A stretch of 64,000 bases of DNA from Hydrogenophaga sp. IBVHS2 (lineage in GTDB: Bacteria; Pseudomonadota; Gammaproteobacteria; Burkholderiales; Burkholderiaceae_C), in NCBI RefSeq assembly GCF_002127215.1, contig NZ_NFUT01000006.1:1-64000 (forward strand), given 5' to 3'. Positions 56,326-64,000 of this stretch are shown here, piece by piece. The stretch's first letter is position 1. Every line of letters starts with the position of its first letter. Made by a program: the position numbers and the translations under genes. Below the pieces are notes generated by a model, which saw only the letters and a program-made list of their open reading frames with translations, did not search any database and was not told where the DNA came from.

Positions 56326-56353
56326 AGTATACCGACGCCATGCTGCGATGCAA
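56326..56353 (-). promoter_or_regulatory. Sigma-70-like promoter in front of the candidate small RNA
   Basis: On the minus strand TTGCAT (56353-56348), a 16-nt spacer and TATACT (56331-56326) form a good housekeeping promoter. The predicted start near 56319 is about 45 nt before the terminator hairpin. Confidence 0.5.
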
Positions 56354-56430
56354 CATCCGGCCCCGGCAAATCCCCCACTTTTTTAGAGTGTGGTCTCCAA
56401 CGGAGCCGCACGACAGACGAACGGACAGAC

Positions 56431-56880
56431 ATGGAATGCACCGTCAGCTGGACCGGCGCCACCGGCACCCGATCCTCCATGGGCTTTGTGGCCGAGACCG
56501 GCAGCGGTCATGTCATCACCATGGACGGCGCGCCTGACGCCGCAAAGCCCGAGAACGGCGGCGCCAACATGGCCCCGCGCCCCATGGAAACCGTGCTGGC
56601 CGGCACCGGCGGCTGCACCGCCTACGACGTGGTGCTCATCCTCAAGCGGGGCCGGCACGACGTGCGGGGCTGCAGCGTCAAGCTCACCAGCGAGCGGGCC
56701 GAGACCGATCCCAAGGTGTTCACCCGCATCCACATGCACTTCACCGTCACCGGCAAGGGCATCCCGGCCACCGCCGTGGAGCGGGCGATTGCCATGAGCC
56801 ACGACAAATACTGCTCCGCCAGCATCATGCTGGCCAAGACCGCCGAGATCACCACCAGCTTCGACCTGATCGAAGCCTGA
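56431..56880 (+). CDS. OsmC-like protein, YhfA type
   Basis: OsmC-fold protein of 149 residues. The two reactive cysteines are visible in TGGCTAYDV (about 66) and DKYCSASIMLAK (about 130). OsmC relatives reduce organic peroxides; the YhfA branch is less well defined. It starts at 56431 and is divergent from ilvA. It ends 13 nt before the convergent coq7 stop. Confidence 0.88.
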   Translation: MECTVSWTGATGTRSSMGFVAETGSGHVITMDGAPDAAKPENGGANMAPRPMETVLAGTGGCTAYDVVLILKRGRHDVRGCSVKLTSERAETDPKVFTRIHMHFTVTGKGIPATAVERAIAMSHDKYCSASIMLAKTAEITTSFDLIEA

Positions 56881-56893
56881 CCGAACCGACCGG

Positions 56894-57559
56894 TCAGATC
56901 CGGTGCGCCACGGTGGTCATCACCTTGGCAGCCGCCCGCATCAGCCCCTTCACCGGCACCGGCAGATCGGCTGCACCGGCATGCTGGGCTTCGCGGGCGT
57001 GCCGGGCTTCGTCGTCCTTCATCTGCGCCACGATGGCCCGCGAGGCATGGTCATTGGCCGGCAGGCGGTCCAGGTGACCGGCCAGGTGGGCCTCCACCTG
57101 GCGCTCGGTCTCCACCACGAAGCCCAGGCTCACCGGTGTGCCCATGCGCCCGGCCAGCAGTCCCAGGCCGAAGGCACCGGCATACCACAGCGGGTTCAGC
57201 AGCGAGGGGCGGGCGCCCAGCTCGTCCAGCCGGGTCCTCGTCCAGGCCAGGTGATCGGTCTCTTCCTTGCCGGCTGCCTCCAGCTGGCGTGCCACCGCTT
57301 CGTTCCCCCGGCCCGACGTGGCCGAGGGCCAGCGCGCCGCGACCGCCTGGGCGGTGTAGAGCGCCTGAGCGCAGACCTCGCCCACATGGTTGACCCGCAT
57401 CAGCGCACCCGAGAGTGCCTTTTCTTCGTCCGACAACGGCCCGTCGATTTGTGACGGTAATGTGGGGCAGGGCCGCGATGCGGCCGGACGCACGAACAAG
57501 GTGCGCAGGGCAGCGTCGGCGGCGGTGAGCAGGGCGTCCACAGGGGTCGGGTTCGGCAT
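56894..57559 (-). CDS. coq7: Ubiquinone biosynthesis hydroxylase COQ7-type
   Basis: Di-iron monooxygenase that adds a hydroxyl group to 2-polyprenyl-3-methyl-6-methoxy-1,4-benzoquinone. The 221-residue protein has the metal-binding Glu in [22 protein letters not shown] (ExxH), [11 protein letters not shown] and [10 protein letters not shown] (ExxH). CGGAG precedes the ATG at 57559. The use of COQ7 instead of UbiF is common in this class of bacteria. Confidence 0.93.
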   Translation of the reverse strand: MPNPTPVDALLTAADAALRTLFVRPAASRPCPTLPSQIDGPLSDEEKALSGALMRVNHVGEVCAQALYTAQAVAARWPSATSGRGNEAVARQLEAAGKEETDHLAWTRTRLDELGARPSLLNPLWYAGAFGLGLLAGRMGTPVSLGFVVETERQVEAHLAGHLDRLPANDHASRAIVAQMKDDEARHAREAQHAGAADLPVPVKGLMRAAAKVMTTVAHRI

Positions 57560-57874
57560 GGCGGCTCCGTTGGAGATGGTGGCATCGGGCGGCAACAGAG
57601 CGCATTGTCCCGCCATTCGCCGCACTGCAGCAAAAAGCCCCGCCCAAGCTCGGCCACCACGGCGTCGACCGGATGAATACCAATGCACCAAGGGTTAACA
57701 CCAAGGTTGTCGTAATGGTGCAACGCCAGCACCACCGCAGGGCATGAAAGGGGAAATCCCCCGTGGCGGCGGGTAGGGGTTTCTGATGGAATCTGTCACA
57801 GCTTCCTGTTACGGAGGTTGGCCCGGCGGCACCAGACCGACGGCCTTTTCATCAAACCCTTGGAGAACCTTTCC
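57560..57874. other. Divergent intergenic region between coq7 and porin
   Basis: No gene is seen in these 315 nt. There is a direct repeat of CACCAAGG with 14-15 nt period (around 57685-57710) and a GGGG-AAAT-CCCC palindrome (57750-57761). TTGGAGAA precedes the porin start. I cannot assign a firm promoter. Confidence 0.45.
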
Positions 57875-58963
57875 ATGAAAAAGACCCTCATCGCCCTGGC
57901 CGCCGTTGCAGCCACCGGCGCTGCCATGGCCCAGTCCAGCGTGACCGTTTATGGCGTGGTTGACGTTGGTTACACCAGCGTCAACAACAGCGGCACTGGC
58001 ACCGACAACAGCGGCCTGAGCAGCAGCAACATGACCACCAACCGTCTGGGCTTCCGTGGCACGGAAGATCTGGGTGGCGGCCTGAAGGCCAACTTCCAGG
58101 TGGAAACCAGCCTGACCGCAGACGCGCCTGCTGCCTCCTCCATCGGCGATCGCGGCGCATGGGTCGGCCTGTCCGGCGGCTTCGGTGAAATCCGTCTGGG
58201 TCGCGAGTACTCGACCACCTTCTGGTCCGGCTTCCTGTTCTCCCCGTTCGGCACCGGCGGCGTGGGCAACGGCTTCGGCTTCGCCAACCGCGTCGTCGCT
58301 CATGCTGTGACCGGCCAGACCAACCCGATCTGGAACAACAACTCCATCACCTACAGCAGCCCGCGCATCTCCGGCTTCCAGGGTCATGCCCAGTACGTGT
58401 TCGACGAAGTGGCAGGCGCCAACAACGCCGGCCGCAGCATGGGCCTGCGCCTGAACTACTCGGCTGGTCCTCTGGGCGCTGAAATCGCCTACAGCGACAC
58501 CGATGGCGGCGCAACCGTGGCAGCCACCACGCTGCTGGGTCTGACCACCTCCGCCGCTCACAAGTCCGTGGTCGGCGGCGTGTCCTACGACTTCGGCGTG
58601 GCCCGCGTGATGGCCAACTTCGGCCAGGAGAAGGCCAGTGTCCAGGCCACCGGCGCTTCGCTGGCCAAGGTCACCAACTACGAAATCGGTGTGGTCGCCC
58701 CCGTTGGCCCCGGCCGTCTGCGTGCTTCGTACAACAACACCAAGGTGGACGTGACCGGCCAAGCAGTCGATCCGAAGGCTTCGAAGTTCGCACTGGGTTA
58801 TATCTATGACCTGTCCAAGCGCACCGCTGTCTACGCAACGGTGGCTTCGCTCAAGAACAAGAACGGTCTGAACCTGTCCCTGAGCTCCACCAACCCGGCC
58901 AACACCGGCGCAGCCAACGGCCGTTCGACCGGTTACAACATCGGTATCAGCCACACCTTCTGA
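57875..58963 (+). CDS. Trimeric outer-membrane porin
   Basis: General diffusion porin of the Gram-negative porin family, 362 residues. The start MKKTLIALAAVAATGAAMAQ is a signal peptide cleaved before QSSVTVYG. The first strands (GVVDVGYTSV, RLGFRGTEDLGGGLKANFQV) and constriction region (GAWVGLSGGFGEIRLGREYS) are characteristic. It ends SHTF with the terminal Phe needed for BAM assembly. A second porin follows after its own terminator. Confidence 0.95.
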   Translation: MKKTLIALAAVAATGAAMAQSSVTVYGVVDVGYTSVNNSGTGTDNSGLSSSNMTTNRLGFRGTEDLGGGLKANFQVETSLTADAPAASSIGDRGAWVGLSGGFGEIRLGREYSTTFWSGFLFSPFGTGGVGNGFGFANRVVAHAVTGQTNPIWNNNSITYSSPRISGFQGHAQYVFDEVAGANNAGRSMGLRLNYSAGPLGAEIAYSDTDGGATVAATTLLGLTTSAAHKSVVGGVSYDFGVARVMANFGQEKASVQATGASLAKVTNYEIGVVAPVGPGRLRASYNNTKVDVTGQAVDPKASKFALGYIYDLSKRTAVYATVASLKNKNGLNLSLSSTNPANTGAANGRSTGYNIGISHTF

Positions 58964-59007
58964 TCACCGAATCCGCCTTTGCAAAGGGCGGTTCACCGAT
59001 CCAAGGC

Positions 59008-59038
59008 AAAGCCCGGTGCGAAAGCGCCGGGCTTTTTT
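59008..59038 (+). terminator. Rho-independent terminator after the first porin
   Basis: AAAGCCCGG (59008-59016) pairs with CCGGGCTTT (59027-59035), with an inner GC-GAAA-GC cap, followed by a T run to 59038. Confidence 0.88.
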
Positions 59039-59070
59039 GTTGCCTGCTCGCAACGTGAAGCCCATTTTTC

Positions 59071-59107
59071 TAGGGCATACCCGTAGGCCGTCGGGTACGA
59101 GCCCCTA
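59071..59107 (+). promoter_or_regulatory. Inverted-repeat operator candidate upstream of the second porin
   Basis: A two-part dyad: outer arms TAGGG (59071-59075) and CCCTA (59103-59107), inner arms TACCCG (59078-59083) and CGGGTA (59092-59097). It ends at a possible -10 box TAAGAT (59106-59111), so it would cover the -35 region, a place typical for an activator site. The regulator is unknown. Confidence 0.4.
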
Positions 59108-59173
59108 AGATGTCAGGGCTAGTTTCATCAACCTGCAACCTGTGTGCTGCAGAACTCCAAAAGGAAGTTATCC

Positions 59174-60232
59174 ATGAAAAAGTCCCTGATTGCTCTGGCC
59201 GTTCTGGCCGCATCCGGCGCCGCAATGGCCCAGTCCAGCGTGACCATCTACGGTCTGGCTGATGTGTGGGTCGGTTCCCAGAAGGATTCCACCAACGGCG
59301 TGTCCGCTGGCAGCTTCGGCAAAATGGCCAGCGACGAAGGCTTCGCCACCAGCCGTCTGGGCTTCAAGGGCACTGAAGATCTGGGTGGCGGTCTGAAGGC
59401 CAACTTCCAGATCGAAACCAACGTTGGTTTTGACCGTCCGGCCGCTACCAGCCTGGGTAACCGTCAAGCCTGGGTGGGTCTGTCGGGTGGTTTCGGTGAA
59501 GTCCAGCTGGGCCGCGTGTGGACCCCGTACGACGATACCCGCGCTCTGATCAACGACACCTTCAACGCCAACTTCGCTTCGTCGTTCAACGTGTGGGAAG
59601 GCTACTTCGACCGCACCAGCAACGGCATTCGCTACAACACCCCCAGCTTCTCGGGCTTCTCGGCAGCCGGTGCTTATGCCTTCGGCGAAGACAAGACCGC
59701 TACCGCCAAGGCTTCCAGCCTGACCTCCATCAGCCTGAACTACGCCAACGGCCCGATCGCCGCCGGTCTGGCTCACCAGATCGAGAAAGACGGCGCTGGT
59801 GCCGGCACCATCTATGCCGACCAGACCAGCCTGACCGCTCTGCTCGGCGCCGTGACCGACACCAAGCGCACCTACACCCTGGTGAATGCCTCCTACGACT
59901 TCGGCGTCGCCAAGGTCCTGGCTGGTTACAACACCGTGAAGGCCACCTCCAGCGCCACCACCGGTAACGCCAAGGCCAATGAGTGGAACGTTGGCGCCGA
60001 AGTGCCGTTCGGTACCGCCCTGGCTCTGGGTGTCGGCTACGCCAAGTCGCAAGTCAAGGTCAACGGCGTCGATGCCAACAAGACCACTGGCTACTCTGCT
60101 GCTCTGAAGTACACCCTGTCCAAGCGCACCTTCACCTACGCTGGTCTGACCAAGGCCGAGGAAGAGAATCCCTCTGGCGCCTCGCTGTCGAAGACCACCC
60201 GCGTCTTCGCCGGTATCAGCCACTCCTTCTGA
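59174..60232 (+). CDS. Second trimeric outer-membrane porin
   Basis: Porin of the same family as its neighbour, 352 residues. The start MKKSLIALAVLAASGAAMAQ is a signal peptide cleaved before QSSVTIYG. Conserved RLGFKGTEDLGGGLKANFQI and AWVGLSGGFGEVQLGRVWTP are present, and it ends SHSF. AAGGAAG precedes the start at 59174. The loops differ from the first porin, so channel selectivity probably differs. The tandem pair looks like a duplication. Confidence 0.95.
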   Translation: MKKSLIALAVLAASGAAMAQSSVTIYGLADVWVGSQKDSTNGVSAGSFGKMASDEGFATSRLGFKGTEDLGGGLKANFQIETNVGFDRPAATSLGNRQAWVGLSGGFGEVQLGRVWTPYDDTRALINDTFNANFASSFNVWEGYFDRTSNGIRYNTPSFSGFSAAGAYAFGEDKTATAKASSLTSISLNYANGPIAAGLAHQIEKDGAGAGTIYADQTSLTALLGAVTDTKRTYTLVNASYDFGVAKVLAGYNTVKATSSATTGNAKANEWNVGAEVPFGTALALGVGYAKSQVKVNGVDANKTTGYSAALKYTLSKRTFTYAGLTKAEEENPSGASLSKTTRVFAGISHSF

Positions 60233-60269
60233 TCGATGCACTGACACCCGTCAGTTCATCCTCTGAAGC

Positions 60270-60301
60270 AAAAAACCCACCGCGCAAGCGGTGGGTTTTT
60301 T
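60270..60301. terminator. Bidirectional terminator between second porin and comEA
   Basis: AAAAAACCCACCGC (60270-60283) pairs perfectly with GCGGTGGGTTTTTT (60288-60301) around a GCAA loop. The A and T runs let it work on both strands, ending the porin and the convergent comEA-like gene. Confidence 0.9.
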
Positions 60302-60326
60302 TACGTCCGTACCGAAGTCCGGTCGG

Positions 60327-60680
60327 TCAGCGGGAACTGGCAGGCGCAGGCTGTGTGGGCTTGGTGTCGGCTCCCTTGCGATCGGCTGGTTTGGCCACGG
60401 TCGGGGTGTAGCCGGGTTTGTAGGCTTCGCCGTTCACCGTGAGGCCTTGTGCCGAGAGTTGCACCGCGCGTTTTTCGGCGATGCCGGGCACGCGCTTGAC
60501 CAGATCGTTCCAGTCCTTGAAGGGGGCGGTCTTGCGGGCTTCGATGATCTTGCTGGAGGTGCTGGGGCCGACGCCCTTGATGCTGTCGAGGTCGGCGGCG
60601 CTGGCCTTGTTGACGTCCACGCCGGCCAGACAGGCCAGGCTGGAGACGGAGAGCAGGGCAGCGATCAGGAACTTGCGCAT
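60327..60680 (-). CDS. ComEA-like helix-hairpin-helix protein
   Basis: Small exported DNA-binding protein, 117 residues. A signal peptide (about 1-20) is followed by a ComEA-type helix-hairpin-helix pair (VDVNKASAADLDSIKGVGPS; WNDLVKRVPGIAEKRA) and a Pro/Lys-rich tail. ComEA binds incoming DNA in the periplasm during transformation. AAGGAG precedes the start at 60680. No other competence gene is in the window. Confidence 0.88.
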   Translation of the reverse strand: MRKFLIAALLSVSSLACLAGVDVNKASAADLDSIKGVGPSTSSKIIEARKTAPFKDWNDLVKRVPGIAEKRAVQLSAQGLTVNGEAYKPGYTPTVAKPADRKGADTKPTQPAPASSR

Positions 60681-60756
60681 GAAAACTCCTTGAAAGTGGG
60701 TTGGGACGGACAATGTAGGTTTGCGTCTGCACGAAGTCCTGATCCAACCGCGCCGA

Positions 60757-61506
60757 ATGAATCTCCGATCTGTGTTGCCCGTGTGTGGCCTGGCCCTGCT
60801 GCTGGGCGCCTGCGCATGGTCTCCCGACGCCCGACGTCAGACCGCCGCAGAGCCGGCGCAGCTGCTGACCACGCCCTGGCCGGATCTGCCGTGGCAGCCG
60901 TTTCCCCTGCCCGGCAAGCGCTACGTGGCCTTCGAGCCGGAGCAGGTGGACGGCCGTCCGGCATTGAGGGTGCAGGCCGACTCGTCGGTCAGCATCCTGC
61001 GGCAGCGCCTGCCCGATGTGCAGAGAGGCATCCGGGTGCCGACGCAGCTTCGCCTGAGCTGGCGGGTGGATGGCCTTCCTGCGGACGGCGATCTGGCCCA
61101 CATCGACCGCTCCGATTCGCCGGTGGGCGTGGTGCTGGCCTTCGAGGGCGATCGTTCGCGCTGGACCGGCCGGCAGCACCGGCTCTCCGACCTGACGCAG
61201 CTGCTCACCGGAGAGCCCTTGCCCTATGCCACGTTGTCCTATGTGTGGAGCGCCCAGCACCCGGCGGAGTCGGTGGTGTTCAACCCCCGGTCCGACCGCA
61301 TCCGCAAGCTGGTGCTCGACAGCGGTACCGCCCAGGTGGGCCAGTGGCGCGAGCACGTGCGCGACGTGCAGGCCGACTACCGTCTTGCATTCGGTGAGGA
61401 ACCCGGGCCGCTGGTGGGTATCGCACTGATGACCGACACCGACAACACCCGCAGCCGTCTGACCGCGTGGTACGGTGCCCTCAGCCTGCAACCCCTCTCA
61501 CCCTGA
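60757..61506 (+). CDS. DUF3047-type lipoprotein
   Basis: Lipoprotein of unknown function, 249 residues. The start at 60757 (MNLRSVLPVCGLALLLGACA) gives a lipobox LLGAC; a longer frame from a TTG at 60721 would spoil the signal. The body matches the DUF3047 pattern (LRLSWRVDGLPADGDLAHID; WSAQHPAESVVFNP; IALMTDTDNTRS). It lies 12 nt before the amidohydrolase gene, so they may be co-transcribed. Confidence 0.82.
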   Translation: MNLRSVLPVCGLALLLGACAWSPDARRQTAAEPAQLLTTPWPDLPWQPFPLPGKRYVAFEPEQVDGRPALRVQADSSVSILRQRLPDVQRGIRVPTQLRLSWRVDGLPADGDLAHIDRSDSPVGVVLAFEGDRSRWTGRQHRLSDLTQLLTGEPLPYATLSYVWSAQHPAESVVFNPRSDRIRKLVLDSGTAQVGQWREHVRDVQADYRLAFGEEPGPLVGIALMTDTDNTRSRLTAWYGALSLQPLSP

Positions 61507-61518
61507 ACCGCCCGCGCC

Positions 61519-62739
61519 ATGGCACTGAACCGCATCAAGGCCCACAGCCGCGCATTCGCCCACATTGCGGCCTTCCACCCCGAGCTCACCGCCCTGCGGC
61601 GGGAACTGCATGCGCATCCCGAACTGGGATTCGAGGAGCACTACACCGCCCGGCGTGTGGTCGAGACGCTCAAGGTCTGCGGCGTGGACGAGATCCACAC
61701 CGGCATCGGCCGCACTGGGGTGGTGGCCACCATCAAGGGACGCGGGCAGGGCACGCGCATGGTCGGTCTGCGCGCCGACATGGACGCCCTGCCCATGGCC
61801 GAGGCGAACGAATTTGCATGGAAGTCCACCCGGCCCGGCCTGATGCATGGCTGCGGGCACGACGGCCACACCGCCATGCTGATCGGCGCGGCGCGTTACC
61901 TGGCCGAGACACGGAACTTCGATGGCACCGCCGTGCTGATCTTCCAGCCCGGCGAGGAAGGCTTTGCCGGCGCCAAAGCCATGATCGAGGACGGTCTGTT
62001 CGACCGTTTCCCGGTGCAGTCGGTGTTCGCCATGCACAACTGGCCCCAGATGCGGCCAGGCACCATCGGCATCAATCCGGGGCCGATGATGGCCTCGGCC
62101 GACCGCATCACCATCGAGATCAGCGGTAAGGGCGGACATGGCGCCCACCCCTACCAGACGGTCGACCCGGTGCTGGTGGCGGCCCACATCATCACGGCGG
62201 TGCAGAGCATCGTCTCGCGCAACATCCGGCCGATCGACAGCGCGGTCATCAGCCTGTGCGCCATGCAGGCCGGCGACCTGGGGGCGTTCAGCGTGATCCC
62301 GGGCAAGGCCACGCTGGTGGGCACGGTGCGCACCTTCAACCCGGAGGTGCAGGCCATGGTGGAGCGCCGCCTCAACGAGGTGTGTTCCGGTGTGGCCCTG
62401 GGCCTGGGTGCCTCGGCCCATGTGAAGTACGAGCGCATCTACCCGGCCACCATCAATACCCGAGACGAGGCCCGCTTTGCCGCCGACGTGGCCCAGAAGC
62501 TGGTCGGCCACGAACATGTGGACCGGGCCATGGACCCCAGCATGGGCGCCGAGGACTTCTCCTTCATGCTGCAGGTCAAGCCCGGGGCCTACCTGCGGCT
62601 GGGGCAGGGGGCCGAGAACGGCATCGGCAGCTGCTTCCTGCACAACAGCCGCTACGACTTCAACGACGAGGTGCTGCCGCTGGGCGCAGCCCTGCACGCC
62701 AGCCTGATCGAACACGCCCTGCCGCTGCAGGCGGCCTGA
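61519..62739 (+). CDS. M20 family amidohydrolase (hippurate hydrolase-like)
   Basis: Metallo-amidohydrolase of 406 residues that removes an acyl group from an amino acid. Metal ligands and catalytic residues are in RADMDALPM, MHGCGHDGHTAML, IFQPGEEGFAGA and MGAEDFSFML. The dimerisation domain lies about 190-310 (GKGGHGAHPYQTVDPV). The exact substrate cannot be read from sequence. It is tail to tail with the HexR-like gene, 6 nt apart. Confidence 0.9.
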   Translation: MALNRIKAHSRAFAHIAAFHPELTALRRELHAHPELGFEEHYTARRVVETLKVCGVDEIHTGIGRTGVVATIKGRGQGTRMVGLRADMDALPMAEANEFAWKSTRPGLMHGCGHDGHTAMLIGAARYLAETRNFDGTAVLIFQPGEEGFAGAKAMIEDGLFDRFPVQSVFAMHNWPQMRPGTIGINPGPMMASADRITIEISGKGGHGAHPYQTVDPVLVAAHIITAVQSIVSRNIRPIDSAVISLCAMQAGDLGAFSVIPGKATLVGTVRTFNPEVQAMVERRLNEVCSGVALGLGASAHVKYERIYPATINTRDEARFAADVAQKLVGHEHVDRAMDPSMGAEDFSFMLQVKPGAYLRLGQGAENGIGSCFLHNSRYDFNDEVLPLGAALHASLIEHALPLQAA

Positions 62740-62745
62740 GTCCCA

Positions 62746-63594
62746 TCAGGTGTAGCGCTTGCTGCGCAGGTTGTTCTTCATTTCCTTGAGCAGCGGCTGC
62801 AGCTGCTGACCGCCGATCCGCAGCGCCACGCAGGTGGCCAGCACGTCGATGACCATGAGGTGCATGAGGCGCGAGGTCATGGGGCTGTAGCGGTCGTAGC
62901 CCTCGGGGTGGTCGGCCGCCAGGTGGATGTGCCCGGCATTGGCCAGCGGCGAACCGCTGGCGGTGATGGTGATCACCGTGGCACCGTGCTGGCGCGCGAT
63001 GTCGGCGGCGTCCATCAGGTCGCGGGTGCGGCCCGAGTTGGAAACGATGACCACGCAGTCGCCGGCTCCCAGCAGCGAGGCGCTCATCACCTGCATGTGG
63101 CCGTCGCTGTAGGCGATGGCGTTGATGCCCAGGCGGAAGAACTTGTGCTGCGCGTCCTGCGCCACGATGCCCGAGTTGCCGGCGCCGAAGAACTCGATGC
63201 GGCCACGGCTGCGGTAGGTGGCCATGAGCGCGTCCACCGCGCGCTCGATGGCATGGGTGGAGGCGTCGTTGCGGTATTTCAGGAAGGCCGCCACCGTGTT
63301 GTCGATGACCTTGACCAGCACGTCGCTGGTCTTGTCGTCCACGTCTACGCTGCGGTGGATGAAGGGCACGCCCTCGCTCACCGTGCCGGCCAGCTTGAGC
63401 TTGAAGTCCGACAGGCCGTCGTAACCCATGCTGCGGCAGAAGCGCACCACGGTGGGCTTGCTCACATGGGCGCGTTCGGCCAGTTCGGACACCGGCAGGC
63501 TGGCAAAGCTGCGCGGGTCGGACAGCACCAGCTTGCCCACACGTTGTTCGGCGGGGGCCAGCGAGGGCAGCGAGGCCTTGATGCGGTCGAGCAT
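62746..63594 (-). CDS. hexR: HexR-like RpiR family regulator
   Basis: Repressor of central carbon genes with an N-terminal helix-turn-helix ([20 protein letters not shown], about 38-57) and a C-terminal SIS domain ([36 protein letters not shown]) that would bind a sugar phosphate. The 282-residue length fits HexR. It is divergent from transaldolase and a HexR-type palindrome lies between them, so it likely controls tal and itself. Confidence 0.88.
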   Translation of the reverse strand: MLDRIKASLPSLAPAEQRVGKLVLSDPRSFASLPVSELAERAHVSKPTVVRFCRSMGYDGLSDFKLKLAGTVSEGVPFIHRSVDVDDKTSDVLVKVIDNTVAAFLKYRNDASTHAIERAVDALMATYRSRGRIEFFGAGNSGIVAQDAQHKFFRLGINAIAYSDGHMQVMSASLLGAGDCVVIVSNSGRTRDLMDAADIARQHGATVITITASGSPLANAGHIHLAADHPEGYDRYSPMTSRLMHLMVIDVLATCVALRIGGQQLQPLLKEMKNNLRSKRYT

Positions 63595-63624
63595 GGGAAG
63601 AGGGTCCGGGTTACGCGAAGATGC

Positions 63625-63637
63625 GTAATTTTATTAC
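63625..63637. promoter_or_regulatory. HexR-type operator between hexR and tal
   Basis: GTAAT-TTT-ATTAC is a perfect 5-bp-arm palindrome. It resembles the published proteobacterial HexR site, in which TGTAAT and ATTACA half-sites flank a short AT spacer. It overlaps the likely -35 region of tal, whose -10 (CATAAT) is at 63648-63653. Confidence 0.6.
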
Positions 63638-63659
63638 CGGACCGCCGCATAATCGCGGC

Positions 63660-64000
63660 ATGAATCAGCTCGAAGCCCTCAAACAGTTCACCACCGTCGT
63701 GGCCGACACCGGCGACTTTCACCAGATCGCCGCCTTCGCCCCGCGCGACGCCACCACCAACCCGTCGCTCATCCTCAAGGCCGTCCAGAAGCCCGATTAC
63801 GCGCCCTTGCTGGCCGATGCCCTGCAGCGCTACGGCCATCTGGGCAAGGAGGAGGTGATGAACCACCTGCTGGTGCGCTTTGGCTGCGAGATCCTCCAGC
63901 ACATTCCGGGCCGTGTTTCCACCGAAGTCGATGCCCGCCTGAGCTTCGACACCGAAGCCACCGTGGTGCGCGCCCGCCGCCTGATCGACCTGTACCAGGG
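63660..64000 (+). CDS. tal: Transaldolase, 3' part beyond window
   Basis: Pentose phosphate enzyme. 113 codons are visible from the ATG at 63660 ([20 protein letters not shown]). The conserved Asp of [12 protein letters not shown] and [12 protein letters not shown] are present; the Schiff-base Lys lies beyond the edge. No Shine-Dalgarno is seen and CATAAT ends 6 nt upstream of the ATG, suggesting a leaderless message. Confidence 0.95.
   Translation, partial: MNQLEALKQFTTVVADTGDFHQIAAFAPRDATTNPSLILKAVQKPDYAPLLADALQRYGHLGKEEVMNHLLVRFGCEILQHIPGRVSTEVDARLSFDTEATVVRARRLIDLYQ

Noticed and set aside
56318..56386. 22-codon plus-strand frame before the osmC-like gene with AGAGGAG upstream.
   Set aside because: Spacing to the ribosome binding site is long (about 15 nt) and there is no conservation evidence. 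The purine-rich stretch is equally explained as the complement of the C-rich candidate small RNA.
57750..57761. GGGG-AAAT-CCCC palindrome upstream of the first porin considered as an operator.
   Set aside because: Short and GC-based; no link to -35/-10 boxes could be made, so only mentioned in the intergenic entry.

Overview
The window is a high-GC stretch of a motile Gram-negative bacterium, most probably a betaproteobacterium of the order Burkholderiales. The evidence is the gene content and order: an flhDC-driven flagellar cluster (flhDC-motAB-cheYZ-flhB-flhA-flhF-flhG-like-fliA and flgB to flgL), two trimeric porins with the Burkholderiales-style start MKK..LIALA and a terminal Phe, a full type II secretion cluster, COQ7-type ubiquinone synthesis, and a HexR-type regulator divergent from transaldolase. 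I cannot name a genus from sequence alone.

1-33.6 kb is a nearly complete flagellar region. On the minus strand two flagellin genes flank fliD, and each flagellin has its own sigma-28 promoter. On the plus strand come the master regulator flhDC, the motor (motAB), cheYZ, the export gate (flhB, flhA), flhF, a MinD-like protein without a P-loop, and fliA. flgA and flgM-flgN run on the minus strand. The hook-basal body operon flgBCDEFGHIJKL runs on the plus strand and ends with an HDOD-domain protein.

Three genes in this region are not known flagellar parts. Two are large leucine-rich paralogues (8315-10831 and 12117-13970) that begin with the same MKRTSS and end with a similar F-box-like motif; they bracket flhB. 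The third is a small unknown gene after flgMN. The first leucine-rich gene has a sigma-28 promoter with the same architecture as those of the flagellins and flgM. This suggests a flagellum-co-regulated, possibly flagellum-exported, protein family and is the most interesting observation here.

33.6-50.9 kb holds queC, an SbmA/BacA-like ABC transporter, a 5'-nucleotidase and a type II secretion cluster: gspG-H-I-J-K-L-M-N-D-E, with gspC divergent. gspF is separated from gspE by a Tat-exported multicopper oxidase, an SCO1-like copper chaperone and an AT-rich spacer, so this cassette appears inserted in the cluster.

50.9-64 kb holds housekeeping and envelope genes: a cNMP/CBS/DUF294 nucleotidyltransferase with a DEDDh exonuclease, a divergent CobT-like protein, ilvA, an OsmC-like protein, COQ7, two porins, a ComEA-like protein, a DUF3047 lipoprotein, an M20 amidohydrolase, a HexR-like regulator and the start of transaldolase. 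Between ilvA and the osmC-like gene a promoter and a strong terminator on the minus strand outline a candidate small RNA of about 78 nt, or an attenuated ilvA leader. A HexR-type palindrome lies between hexR and tal. I saw no tRNA, rRNA, CRISPR array, insertion sequence or replication origin.
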